A stretch of DNA of 64,000 bases, from assembly GCF_900182815.1 (NCBI RefSeq), contig NZ_FXUA01000001.1:62001-126000 (forward strand). Reading direction: 5' to 3'. Below the pieces are notes generated by a model that was given only the letters and a program-made list of their open reading frames with translations, searched no databases and was not told where the DNA came from. How positions within the stretch are numbered: position 1 is the first letter of the stretch; the number at the start of each line of letters is the position of its first letter. This document shows, piece by piece, positions 45,443-54,367 of this stretch. A program made the translations under genes and the position numbers. This DNA comes from Algoriphagus winogradskyi. Its GTDB lineage: Bacteria; Bacteroidota; Bacteroidia; Cytophagales; Cyclobacteriaceae.

Positions 45443-47725
45443 TTACTCTGTTAAAGTAAACCTCAATCCCAAAAATCCTCTTATCCCCTGATTTGGAGCA
45501 TAGACATACGTTGGGTCAAAAGTCAAAGCATTCGGATTTTCTGGAGTAGGAATAACCGTTCCATTAGGACCAAAAACAACGTTTTTATCAAATGGATCAA
45601 ACGCTCTGGCAATGGAATTTGCTGCTGGAGTGAAATTCAGGATATTTTTTACTCCTCCATACACTTCCCATTTTTCTCCCAATTTCTTGGTCAATTGGAT
45701 ATTCTGCAAACTATACCAAGGAGAATATGCTGGCCTATCATCCAAAGGACCCAACAAGGGTAAGCGCATAGGACTATAAACATTTCCGGTATAGTCCATC
45801 GTCAAACCCAATCTGAAAAACTCATAGCCAACAGACCAAACTCCTGAAAATCGCTCGGTGAGCAATTGACGGATTTTAACCCCTTCCTCTTCAATACTTA
45901 CATCCATGAGTGTTCCTCCAGCTGTAATTGCAAATCCATTCGCCCAAGCAATATCCGCATTCAAAGAAATCCCTTTTGATACAGCTGAGCCGTCGAGGTT
46001 GGCATAAATAATCTGATTTGGATTCGTCTCATAATCTGGAATAATCCGATTGGTGAAATAGGTGTAAAATGCTGATCCGTCCAATCCTATGAAAGTTCCC
46101 TTATCAGTATAGAATTTCTTCACCAGATTCGCATTTACATTACAGCTTTGCTCCGGTTTCAATTCCTCTGTGAAAATCACATCCCTAGCACCAGTCAACG
46201 CTGCATGATCTTCTGTAAATACATTTGCCACTCTAAACCCATTACCAGCAGACAGCCTAAATACCGTACTCTTGTCTTCAGAAGCCAATTTGTAATTCAC
46301 CCGCGGAGAAAAAATTGACCCGTGAATGGAATTGTAATCGTATCGAGCTCCTAATAGTAAACTCTGGTTGGGAGTAAATTTAATTTCGTCCTGAACAAAA
46401 AACCCTGGTAAATGAATGACTGAAGGTGTATTTTGTTCCGAAGCCAAGGAAGAAGTAGCCGAAGTATTGTCATCGTAAAATGTATATCGATAAGCAACTC
46501 CAAGCAATAAACCATGTTTTTGAGCAGTTTTCGCCCAAGTCAACTGACCAAAACCAATGTATTGATCAGCTTTAAAAATGGTCGTGCCATAAACCGAATT
46601 TTGGTTATGCCCGTTTACAGAAAATTGAAAGTTCATCGTCTCTGAAGTTGGCAATTGCCAGGTACCAAAAGTTTCCCATCGGCTGGTATAAATACTCTCG
46701 CCATATACCCGATCCCCACCTCTTTCTTCATTTGTCCAATTCATCTCTCCTCCCCAACGATCTTCATAGACGTATCTTCCAGCAACCGTAAAAAGTCTAT
46801 TTTCTGGTCGGCTTACATTGATTTTCTGGAAAAATGAAAGACGTTTTGAAAGGGTCACGTCAGTAAAACCATCTCCATTATTATCTATTGGATTATCGTA
46901 GTAAAAAGCATTCACACCAGTCAGAGATTGAACTTTTTCACCCCAATCAGACCGCAAACCTAAATCCAGATTCATCTCTCCCCAGCCAGTTGAAAAGAAA
47001 TCTGTAGAAACTAATGGTGCAAAATCCGGTTTTTTAGTGATCACATTAATCAAACCACCTACAGCTTCCGAGCCATAAAGCGTGGACGCTGGACCCTTCA
47101 CTACTTCCACTCTATCTATCAACGCCTGAGGAATCCCTGTCAATCCATAAACTGTTGCCAAGCCACTCACTATCGGCATCCCATCGATCAGTACCATGGT
47201 GTATGGCCCTTCCAAACCATTGATATGAATATCGCCCGTGTTGCAAACATTGCAATTGATCTGAGGTCGGACACCGTTTACATTTTGTAGGGATTCAAAA
47301 ATTGAAGGCGTAGGATTTGCCCGGAAAAAATTGGCGCTGTAAACCTCTACTGGCACTGGACTATCCAATTTGGAAACTTCCTGCATTGTGCCACTGACTA
47401 CTACCTCATCCAAGCCTCCATCCATTTCCCTCAAGATAAAAAGCAGTGCGGTGGTGTCTGCTCCTGGGATTTTAACCACCTGCTGAAAAGTTTGAAATCC
47501 TACCATGGAAACCTGAACAGTAAAAGTCCCTGACTCAGAAATTGGTATAGAAAAGGCTCCTGATTCATCTGTCACTGCCCCAATCGCTAATCCTTTCACA
47601 TAAACATTAGCAAATTCCACCGGTTCATCTCCATGCAAAACCCTGCCTTTCAGCACATAGCTTTGACCATATGCATCAAAGGAGAATAGTAATATATATA
47701 CTAGAAAGAGGTAATTGTATCTCAT
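45443..47725 (-). CDS. TonB-dependent outer-membrane receptor
   Basis: A 760-residue receptor. Signal peptide (MRYNYLFLVYILLFSFDAYG), then a carboxypeptidase-regulatory-like domain (~22-105), a plug (~115-235, VPVEVYSANFFRANPTP, IDGMPIVSGLATVYGL, VEVVKGPASTLYGSEAVGGLINVIT) and a 22-strand barrel ending GIRGFLGLRFTLTE. The plug contains a CxxC pair (Cys158 and Cys161, NCNVCNTGDI), unusual for a periplasm-facing plug. A palindrome in its promoter and the divergent DtxR-family gene point to regulated uptake of iron, manganese or a metal chelate. The actual substrate is unknown. Confidence 0.9.
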   Translation of the reverse strand: MRYNYLFLVYILLFSFDAYGQSYVLKGRVLHGDEPVEFANVYVKGLAIGAVTDESGAFSIPISESGTFTVQVSMVGFQTFQQVVKIPGADTTALLFILREMDGGLDEVVVSGTMQEVSKLDSPVPVEVYSANFFRANPTPSIFESLQNVNGVRPQINCNVCNTGDIHINGLEGPYTMVLIDGMPIVSGLATVYGLTGIPQALIDRVEVVKGPASTLYGSEAVGGLINVITKKPDFAPLVSTDFFSTGWGEMNLDLGLRSDWGEKVQSLTGVNAFYYDNPIDNNGDGFTDVTLSKRLSFFQKINVSRPENRLFTVAGRYVYEDRWGGEMNWTNEERGGDRVYGESIYTSRWETFGTWQLPTSETMNFQFSVNGHNQNSVYGTTIFKADQYIGFGQLTWAKTAQKHGLLLGVAYRYTFYDDNTSATSSLASEQNTPSVIHLPGFFVQDEIKFTPNQSLLLGARYDYNSIHGSIFSPRVNYKLASEDKSTVFRLSAGNGFRVANVFTEDHAALTGARDVIFTEELKPEQSCNVNANLVKKFYTDKGTFIGLDGSAFYTYFTNRIIPDYETNPNQIIYANLDGSAVSKGISLNADIAWANGFAITAGGTLMDVSIEEEGVKIRQLLTERFSGVWSVGYEFFRLGLTMDYTGNVYSPMRLPLLGPLDDRPAYSPWYSLQNIQLTKKLGEKWEVYGGVKNILNFTPAANSIARAFDPFDKNVVFGPNGTVIPTPENPNALTFDPTYVYAPNQGIRGFLGLRFTLTE

Positions 47726-47756
47726 AGACTTGGAGTAATTCTAAAATTAGATACTG

Positions 47757-47787
47757 CAAATTTACATTGTTAGATTAGTCTAACAAA
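47757..47787 (-). promoter_or_regulatory. Promoter (-33/-7) of the TonB receptor
   Basis: On the minus strand TTTG (47787-47784), a 19-base spacer and TAAATTTG (47764-47757) match the consensus exactly, 31 bases before the receptor ATG. Confidence 0.65.
47767..47786. promoter_or_regulatory. DtxR/MntR-type operator palindrome
   Basis: TTGTTAGATTAGTCTAACAA is a perfect 8-base-arm palindrome. It occupies the spacer between -33 and -7 of the receptor promoter and resembles the DtxR box (TTAGGTTAG...CTAACCTAA). Confidence 0.65.
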
Positions 47788-47836
47788 ATTGTTTTAAAAA
47801 ATAATTCAGCATATTTGAATACTAAAGCAATAGAGC

Positions 47837-48496
47837 ATGGCATCACAAACCGAGGAAAACTACCTGAAATCTCTTTTTAACCTTGCAAACGAAAACAATG
47901 AGGTGAATATCTCAGAATTAGCTACCCAGATGCAAGTCAGCATGCCCACAGTGAATAGTATGGTGAAGACTCTCCAAAAAAATGGTTGGTTGAATTATGA
48001 AAAGTATAAACCTGTCACCCTGACGCCAAAAGGAAAAAAAGAAGCAGCATTAATTATTCGAAAGCATCGATTGACCGAAATGTTTTTGGTGAATAAAATG
48101 GGTTTTGGCTGGGAGGAAGTTCATGAAATTGCCGAGCAGGTTGAACATATTCATGCCCCAAAATTCTTTGAGCGCATGGATGAAATGATGGGATTCCCGA
48201 CTATAGATCCACATGGCTCACCGATTCCAGATAAGCAAGGTCGAATCCAGGAGATTAACTACCTTACACTATCGAAGTGTAAGGCCGGTCAAACTGTGAT
48301 ACTTGCTGCACTTACTAACTCCTCTACTGAGTTTCTGGAATTTCTCAATGGCAGGAATTTGAGTTTAGGGACAGAACTGAAAATCCTATCAAAAGAGGCT
48401 TATGATCAAAGTATAGTAGTCTCCTACCCGAATCACTCGAGCGAAACATTGTCTGAAAAAGTCTGTGAGAAGCTGCTGGTTAAAGTAGTAGAATAA
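47837..48496 (+). CDS. DtxR-family metal-dependent repressor
   Basis: A 219-residue regulator. Residues 5-60 are the iron-dependent-repressor HTH (NISELATQMQVSMPTVNSMVKTLQKNG), ~65-140 the dimerisation/metal domain (RLTEMFLVNKMGFGWEEVHEIAEQVEH, ending MGFPTIDPHGSPIPD), and ~150-219 an FeoA/SH3-like domain. Metal ligands typical of the family (Met10-equivalent region, Cys/Glu102, His106) correspond to EMFLV and EQVEHIH here. It is divergent from the TonB receptor, whose promoter contains the palindrome, so it very probably represses the receptor when the metal is plentiful. Mn versus Fe cannot be decided. Confidence 0.9.
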   Translation: MASQTEENYLKSLFNLANENNEVNISELATQMQVSMPTVNSMVKTLQKNGWLNYEKYKPVTLTPKGKKEAALIIRKHRLTEMFLVNKMGFGWEEVHEIAEQVEHIHAPKFFERMDEMMGFPTIDPHGSPIPDKQGRIQEINYLTLSKCKAGQTVILAALTNSSTEFLEFLNGRNLSLGTELKILSKEAYDQSIVVSYPNHSSETLSEKVCEKLLVKVVE

Positions 48497-48591
48497 GCTT
48501 TTCCAAAACCACATATCTTTTCAAACTACCTCCTAGTTTTTCCTCTTTGGTTAAATATTTGGTACATTTTACTCAAACCTATTTAATAAAC

Positions 48592-49404
48592 ATGATCATC
48601 GACGTACACACCCATATTAATAATTACCATGAAGAACGTGTTGTTTCCTTGGAGGACTGTCTAAATAAGCTAACTGAAACCATGGAGGAGAATGAAGTCG
48701 ATTATTCTCTTGTACTTACTTCATACAAAGTCAACGAACACCGGCCAAGCACCAAAAAAGTGGTTGAAGCTATTGCTGATAGGAAAAATCTAGGGGTAGT
48801 TGCTGGTATCAGTTACCTGAATTACAATCACCATGATCTCCGGGAAATCGCAGAATACCTAGAAGCTGGCCTGATTAAAGGATTGAAACTTTATCCTGGC
48901 TACGAACCATTTTACCCCAGTGATGCACGCCTTAAAGTAGTTTATGATATGGCAATCGAGTATGACGTGCCTGTCATGTTTCACTCCGGGGACACCTATG
49001 CACCCACAGGACGGGTAAAATATTCCCATCCTATTCATCATGATGATCTCGCTGTGGATTATCCTGATTTGAAAATTGTAATCTGTCATGTAGGAAATCC
49101 ATGGATCAAAGACTGCATGGAGGTCACCTACAAAAACAAGAATGTTCATGCCGACTTTTCCGGATTGGTTCTTGGAGATTTCTCGGAGAAATTTGAGCGA
49201 TGGATGAAAAATGAACTGGAGCAAATGATCACTTATGCAGGAAATCCCAAGTATCTCCTTTACGGAACGGATTGGCCAATTTCTTCTATGAAATCTTATT
49301 TAAACTTCATGAAAAACTTAGAGCTGCCTGAGGAAAAGAAAGAAATGATCTTATGGAAAAATGCGGCTGAATTATTCAAGCTTGATGTCAGCAGTTTTAA
49401 ATAA
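48592..49404 (+). CDS. Amidohydrolase-2 family metal-dependent hydrolase
   Basis: A 270-residue TIM-barrel hydrolase. The metal HxH is in IIDVHTHINNYH at the N-terminus, VMFHSGDTY and ICHVGNPW give two more metal histidines, and GTDWPIS the C-terminal aspartate. These are landmarks of the amidohydrolase-2 group, which includes lactonases and decarboxylases (ACMSD-like). There is no signal peptide. The start at 48592 is preferred; an upstream TTG frame from 48547 reads poorly. Substrate unknown. Confidence 0.85.
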   Translation: MIIDVHTHINNYHEERVVSLEDCLNKLTETMEENEVDYSLVLTSYKVNEHRPSTKKVVEAIADRKNLGVVAGISYLNYNHHDLREIAEYLEAGLIKGLKLYPGYEPFYPSDARLKVVYDMAIEYDVPVMFHSGDTYAPTGRVKYSHPIHHDDLAVDYPDLKIVICHVGNPWIKDCMEVTYKNKNVHADFSGLVLGDFSEKFERWMKNELEQMITYAGNPKYLLYGTDWPISSMKSYLNFMKNLELPEEKKEMILWKNAAELFKLDVSSFK

Positions 49405-49413
49405 GTTTCTAAA

Positions 49414-50640
49414 CTATCGATTGTAAGGGTATTCATTAATCCAATGAAACCCTCTTGCGACAAGTGGATATTCTGACACCAGTTTTCGAGTACCATTTAC
49501 TTTGCTGATATTCTCGCCTATCCTCAACTCAAGTTCATATTCCTGATCAGAGAGTTCTCTTATGGATAGCTCATCCGGCTCTTCTTCATTCTCACGGTTT
49601 TTAATGCTGATTTTACCATCAGGATTGATTTCTTGAATAGATAGAAACTCCCTTTCTCCATCTTTTCTTATTAACATTAAGTAGTTAGATTCCACCACTA
49701 CTTTGTCCCAAGCTATAGCCTCATCAGCCTCGAATCCACTATAGATTCCCTCCCACTCATTTTGGTGTACCCGAAATTTTTGCCCTTGATAATGACCAAC
49801 CATTCTCGTAATTGGAATAACACCAACATAGTAGATATTGATTAAAAGCCAGATAATTTGGTATTTCCTTTTCGTGAAATACGGCTTTAGCTCTCCCAAA
49901 CTGGTAGTCTTTTGAAGAAGAAAAAAATCAAAAATTGCTTTCAAACTAGGTAATAATACCAGAATGGAGAAAACGAGAAGATGCGATGAAAATAGCTTTA
50001 CGGGTACGTCGAAAGAGAAATTCACTAAAACTATATTGGTACAAACGGCAATTGACATTAAAGCGCCTAATACAACGGTACGTCGGAAAAGCAATAAAAA
50101 TCCAGCAAGGATTTCAGATACACCCATGAATATTTTATAGGTATCAGAATAACCAAAAAACCTCCATGCTAAGCCCATAGGAGACATTTCCCCGTAAAGT
50201 ACGTCCATACTATATAGACTTGGTCCAGGGAATTGACCAACCAGAAATTTGGCTACTCCATAGGAAATGAGCGTTAGCCCAACAAAATAACGTGCATACA
50301 CCAATGACCATTTGTAGAAACCACTGGCATTTTCCCGCACTTTCTTTATGAAAATCATGATCAAACTAATGACGAATGACACGATGATCATAGCTGGAAT
50401 CATTACATAATCAAAAGTAGTATCACCACTTCCAGTCATCTCAATTTTTTCAAGAGTTTCAATTCCAAGAAGAGATTTGCCGAAAAAAAGTATAAAACTG
50501 GTCTTTAACTGAATAAAATACTTGCTGAATAATTCGTAAGTAAAAGGGATGTTATCCAGAGGAAAAGGAAATCCATAAATAAAAATATAGAGACCTACCC
50601 AGATCATCAAAAAGCCCTTTAAAACAGTTATTTTCTTCAT
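49414..50640 (-). CDS. DoxX-domain membrane protein, large form
   Basis: A 408-residue protein. The first ~265 residues hold seven or eight hydrophobic segments with a DoxX-like core (YARYFVGLTLISYGVAKFLVGQF, LAWRFFGYSDTYKIFMGVSEILAGFLLLFRRT); the last ~130 residues form a soluble, acidic domain (IYSGFEADEAIAWDKVVVESNYLMLIRKDG, IREL...YELELRIGENIS). Relatives with this two-part layout occur in Bacteroidota without known function. It shares only convergent neighbourhood with the amidohydrolase, 9 bases away. Confidence 0.72.
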   Translation of the reverse strand: MKKITVLKGFLMIWVGLYIFIYGFPFPLDNIPFTYELFSKYFIQLKTSFILFFGKSLLGIETLEKIEMTGSGDTTFDYVMIPAMIIVSFVISLIMIFIKKVRENASGFYKWSLVYARYFVGLTLISYGVAKFLVGQFPGPSLYSMDVLYGEMSPMGLAWRFFGYSDTYKIFMGVSEILAGFLLLFRRTVVLGALMSIAVCTNIVLVNFSFDVPVKLFSSHLLVFSILVLLPSLKAIFDFFLLQKTTSLGELKPYFTKRKYQIIWLLINIYYVGVIPITRMVGHYQGQKFRVHQNEWEGIYSGFEADEAIAWDKVVVESNYLMLIRKDGEREFLSIQEINPDGKISIKNRENEEEPDELSIRELSDQEYELELRIGENISKVNGTRKLVSEYPLVARGFHWINEYPYNR

Positions 50641-50806
50641 AGTTTAGATAAATTACCTTGTCAAAATAGGTGAAAATCTAAAATTAAGGAAACGAAAATC
50701 AGGCTCTTAACTAATTTTATGAGTGCTTCTGAATAGAACTTTTTCAAATATTTCAAAATGAAAGTCACTTACCTCATTTCCTGAAACACAAGACGCCTAA
50801 AAAGCA

Positions 50807-50842
50807 AAAAACCACCTGCCGATCTCTCAGAAGGTGGTTTTT
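50807..50842 (-). terminator. Terminator after the DPP-IV gene
   Basis: Arms AAAAACCACCT and AGGTGGTTTTT around a 14-base loop, 21 bases past the DPP-IV stop on the minus strand. Confidence 0.85.
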
Positions 50843-50862
50843 CTATGAAAATCTAAATAAGG

Positions 50863-52941
50863 CTAGCGAACTACTTTTTTGTAATCGGTCACCAAATGCT
50901 TGATGAAAAACTCCATCATTCTGTCTCTGTTCAAGGCAGTATGACCTCCATCTGGAGCGATCTGAACTTCAATGCTTTTGCCTGCATCCTGAAACGCTTT
51001 GATCAGCATCAAAGAATTGGAAGGGTGTACGTTGTTATCTGCAGTTCCAAAGAAAATCAACAATTCGCCTTGTAATTGGTCTGCTTTGTTCATCAGGCTA
51101 AATCTATTGTAACCTTCCTCATTATTATCCAACGTACTCATGAAACGCTCTGTATAGATATTATCATACAATCTCCAGTCCGTTACTGAAGAGTTTGCAA
51201 CAGCCGCGTGAACCAACTCTGGGAATCTAAGCAACATGGAAGCTGCGGTAGTTCCACCATAAGACGTCCCGTAAACACCTACTCTATCCTTATCGAAATA
51301 AGGTCTGTCATGAAGTGATTTGATGCCTTCGGCAAAATCATCCATCTCAACCAAACCGAGATTTCCGTATAACTGATCTAGTAATTTCTTACCTCTACCT
51401 TTTACATTTCTACCATCGATATTCAATACCAGAAAGCCATATTCTGTCAATGGATCCGGAAGTGTAAAGTTCTCGCGAAATGCATTTGTAGCTGGTCCAC
51501 CGTAGTTACTTAAGATAACAGGATACTTTTTGCTAGGATCAAAATCAGATGGGAAGTGAATCATTCCATGTAATTCCGTCACACCGTCTTTAGAAGTAAA
51601 GGTGAATACCTCAACTTTTTTCAAGCCAAGCTCCTCAAATTTGCTCATGTCACTTTTCGCCAACTCAGCTACTACTTTGCCTTTGGCATCAACCAAATTC
51701 GTAAATGGGGCTACATCATGGGTTTGAGCAATATCAACAAAGTATTTTCCATCAGGAGAAATAGTCACTGAATGCAGGTATGCCGGATCAGTCAGTCTTG
51801 TATCTTTGGTCCCATCCAAATTAACTCGGTGCAGCTGCATCAACATGTGATTGTCTCCGCTACGAGCCATGTAATAAAGTAACTCAGCATCCTCATCCAC
51901 TTTGACGATATTAGAAACCTCAAAAGGATGAGTGGTAATAGCATTGACCAATGTTCCATCAAAATTATACAAGTAGTAATTATTGAAACCTGATCTCTCG
52001 GAAGCCCATATAAAGTGCTCACCATCTTCCAAAACTTTCATTTCAGGAGAATTCTCCACAAAACTTGGAAGCCACTCTTCACGGATCACTGTTCTACTTT
52101 TACCTGTTTCCGGGTTGGCAGCGCGAAGCTCAAGGATATTCTGACGTCTGTTAGTGCTGTGGAAAAGCAATTCTTTGCCATCAGGAGTCCAAGACAGATC
52201 ATAAATGTAAGTTCCTAAATCACCGTCACTGTAAGGCTTACCATCTCTGATGTCCAATTCGGTCATCTTTTTCGTAGCCAAGTCATAGACCATCAAATCA
52301 ACTGGAAGATTTGGCTCACCAACTTTTGGGTAGGCCTCTACTTCTAAGGAATCATATAATTCCAACTGATTCAATAGCACATAATATTTTTTTACATCCT
52401 TTTCATCAAATCTATAGAAAGCGATTTTGCTACCATCAGGAGACCACCACATGGCAGTGTTTTGGCTTAATTCCTCACCATAAACCCAAGTAGCAATCCC
52501 GTATTTAATCTGATTTTCTTCGTTGCCATCCGTGGTGATAGCTATTACATTGCTACCATCAGCATTGCTGAGGAACATATTTCTATCCTTGGTGAATGCT
52601 TTGTATTTGCCATCGGGAGACTCTGCTGAATCAAACTGACGCCCTCTGGCTGGTCGGTTCCAAGCTCTTCGCTCAGGCTTAGGGATTTCACCAGCTTCCG
52701 TCGCTTTTTTTGTTTTTACAGAAAAAGACTGAAGTTTGCCACTTTCGACATATTCAAAAGATTTGCTGTCTTCAGCCCAAGTTACATTTAGGCTTCCAGG
52801 TTTTACTGCAGACCTCAATTGAGGGGCTATTTTTTGATATTGCTCATAGCCAGGCATACTCTTCAGCTTGTCCTGTGCCTGTGAAACTGAAATGGTTGTT
52901 GCTAAAGCCGCAGCCATTGTAAGGAAGAACTTATTCTTCAT
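50863..52941 (-). CDS. Dipeptidyl peptidase IV-like S9 peptidase
   Basis: A 692-residue secreted peptidase that removes X-Pro or X-Ala dipeptides in relatives. After the signal peptide (MKNKFFLTMAAALATTISVSQAQ) an N-terminal eight-bladed propeller (DPPIV_N, EQIVR-like glutamates in YGEELSQNTAMWWSPDG) precedes the hydrolase domain. Triad: Ser560 in YGTSYGG, Asp635 in GTADNNVH, His667 in GGHTAL. The WVYGEELSQN segment supplies the Glu pair that binds the peptide N-terminus. It partners functionally with the S9 enzyme at 23612 and the POT symporter. Confidence 0.93.
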   Translation of the reverse strand: MKNKFFLTMAAALATTISVSQAQDKLKSMPGYEQYQKIAPQLRSAVKPGSLNVTWAEDSKSFEYVESGKLQSFSVKTKKATEAGEIPKPERRAWNRPARGRQFDSAESPDGKYKAFTKDRNMFLSNADGSNVIAITTDGNEENQIKYGIATWVYGEELSQNTAMWWSPDGSKIAFYRFDEKDVKKYYVLLNQLELYDSLEVEAYPKVGEPNLPVDLMVYDLATKKMTELDIRDGKPYSDGDLGTYIYDLSWTPDGKELLFHSTNRRQNILELRAANPETGKSRTVIREEWLPSFVENSPEMKVLEDGEHFIWASERSGFNNYYLYNFDGTLVNAITTHPFEVSNIVKVDEDAELLYYMARSGDNHMLMQLHRVNLDGTKDTRLTDPAYLHSVTISPDGKYFVDIAQTHDVAPFTNLVDAKGKVVAELAKSDMSKFEELGLKKVEVFTFTSKDGVTELHGMIHFPSDFDPSKKYPVILSNYGGPATNAFRENFTLPDPLTEYGFLVLNIDGRNVKGRGKKLLDQLYGNLGLVEMDDFAEGIKSLHDRPYFDKDRVGVYGTSYGGTTAASMLLRFPELVHAAVANSSVTDWRLYDNIYTERFMSTLDNNEEGYNRFSLMNKADQLQGELLIFFGTADNNVHPSNSLMLIKAFQDAGKSIEVQIAPDGGHTALNRDRMMEFFIKHLVTDYKKVVR

Positions 52942-53148
52942 ATACTATTCGGGTTAAGTTTATTCTAGTTGCGATGATACTATTTTTAGCTGTAAAAAGC
53001 AGGGATAAATACACGATAGGTTGCTGGGACTCATTAAATATTACTTTTCACGCTAATGTCATTCAGGTAAAATCTGATTACCCGGCATTCAAATTTGTAA
53101 CCAATAAGGAACATTATGCATCCTAAGGATAATCAACTGACTTTCATT

Positions 53149-54231
53149 ATGAAGCCCTTTAATTCAGCATTTAAGCTATTCTTAGGAATATTTTCCCTCT
53201 TACAACTCAATTCTCCATTTGCTTTTTCTCAATCACTAGAAGTTAAGATTGACTCTTTGCTGGAAACCACTTTTACACCAGTTGGTCCAGGAGCAGTTTT
53301 CTTGGTGGCAAAAGCTGGTGAACCTATTTATAGAAAAGCATTTGGGAAGGCAAACTTAGAACTCAATGTCTCCATGACTCCCGCAAATGTCTTTGAAATT
53401 GGTTCCATGACTAAGCAGTTTACTGCCATTTCTATTTTGATGCTACTGGAGCAAGGAAAGCTTCAGCTTGATGATGAAATCACGAAATTTATCCCAGACT
53501 ACCCTACTCAAGGCAAAAGAATCACAGTCCATCATCTGCTAACTCACACATCTGGAATAAAAAGCTTCACCAGTATGAAGTCTTTAAGAGCTATCGAAAG
53601 GCAAGATCTTACTCCTACCGAACTGGTGGATTTCTTCAAAAACCAACCGATGGATTTTGAGCCCGGAGAGGAGTTCAAATACAACAACTCAGGCTATGTG
53701 GTTTTGGGATATATCATCGAAAAGCTATCAGGAAAAACTTTTGCTGATTTTGTCCAAGACAATATTTTTCAAAAACTCGGAATGAATTCTTCCCAATACG
53801 CCAGCCATTCCCAGGTCATAGAAAACCGAGCCTATGGTTATCATCAAAAAGACAATTATGTAAATAAGAATTACATCAGTTTGAGTTTGCCGTATTCTTC
53901 CGGCTCGCTGATGTCCACCGTAGATGACATGCTCAAATGGAATGAAGCGCTCAAAAAGAATTCGCTTATCAAAGCAGAAACCAAGGCCAACGCTTTTGAA
54001 AATCACACCTTGAACAACGGCGACAAGATCAATTACGGCTACGGCTGGCATATCAGCAATATAGATGACTCCCCAAGTTTAGAGCATGGTGGAAGTATTT
54101 TCGGCTTCAAATCCATGGGAGTCTATTTACCCGAAGAAGATATTTATGTGATCGGATTTAGCAATTGCGACTGCAATTCGCCTACTACTTTGACTAGAGA
54201 TATTGCTCACCTTACCTTGGAGAATTTTTAG
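53149..54231 (+). CDS. Secreted class-C beta-lactamase-like serine hydrolase
   Basis: A 360-residue penicillin-binding-fold hydrolase. The signal peptide (MKPFNSAFKLFLGIFSLL...AFS) supports the start at 53149; an ATG at 53116 would lengthen it. Catalytic motifs are Ser86-x-x-Lys89 in SMTKQF, Tyr178 in KYNNSGY and HGG in EHGGSIFGF. Such proteins hydrolyse esters, D-amino peptides or peptidoglycan fragments; beta-lactam resistance is not implied. It has no close partner, as the aldo/keto reductase starts 136 bases later. Confidence 0.87.
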   Translation: MKPFNSAFKLFLGIFSLLQLNSPFAFSQSLEVKIDSLLETTFTPVGPGAVFLVAKAGEPIYRKAFGKANLELNVSMTPANVFEIGSMTKQFTAISILMLLEQGKLQLDDEITKFIPDYPTQGKRITVHHLLTHTSGIKSFTSMKSLRAIERQDLTPTELVDFFKNQPMDFEPGEEFKYNNSGYVVLGYIIEKLSGKTFADFVQDNIFQKLGMNSSQYASHSQVIENRAYGYHQKDNYVNKNYISLSLPYSSGSLMSTVDDMLKWNEALKKNSLIKAETKANAFENHTLNNGDKINYGYGWHISNIDDSPSLEHGGSIFGFKSMGVYLPEEDIYVIGFSNCDCNSPTTLTRDIAHLTLENF

Positions 54232-54367
54232 CTACCAGATTAATTTATATGTTCTATTGAGATCATCTCTGCAACAATCTCCTGATCCTTATGAATTGAA
54301 TTTCCCTCCTCACAAAATCTCCATATATTGGATTTGTAAAGTAAAAAACCCTACTATAACCTTATTT

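Noticed and set aside
53116-53148. Earlier ATG for the beta-lactamase-like gene
   Set aside because: It would add a charged segment before the signal peptide; the ATG at 53149 starts a normal n-region, although 53116 cannot be excluded.
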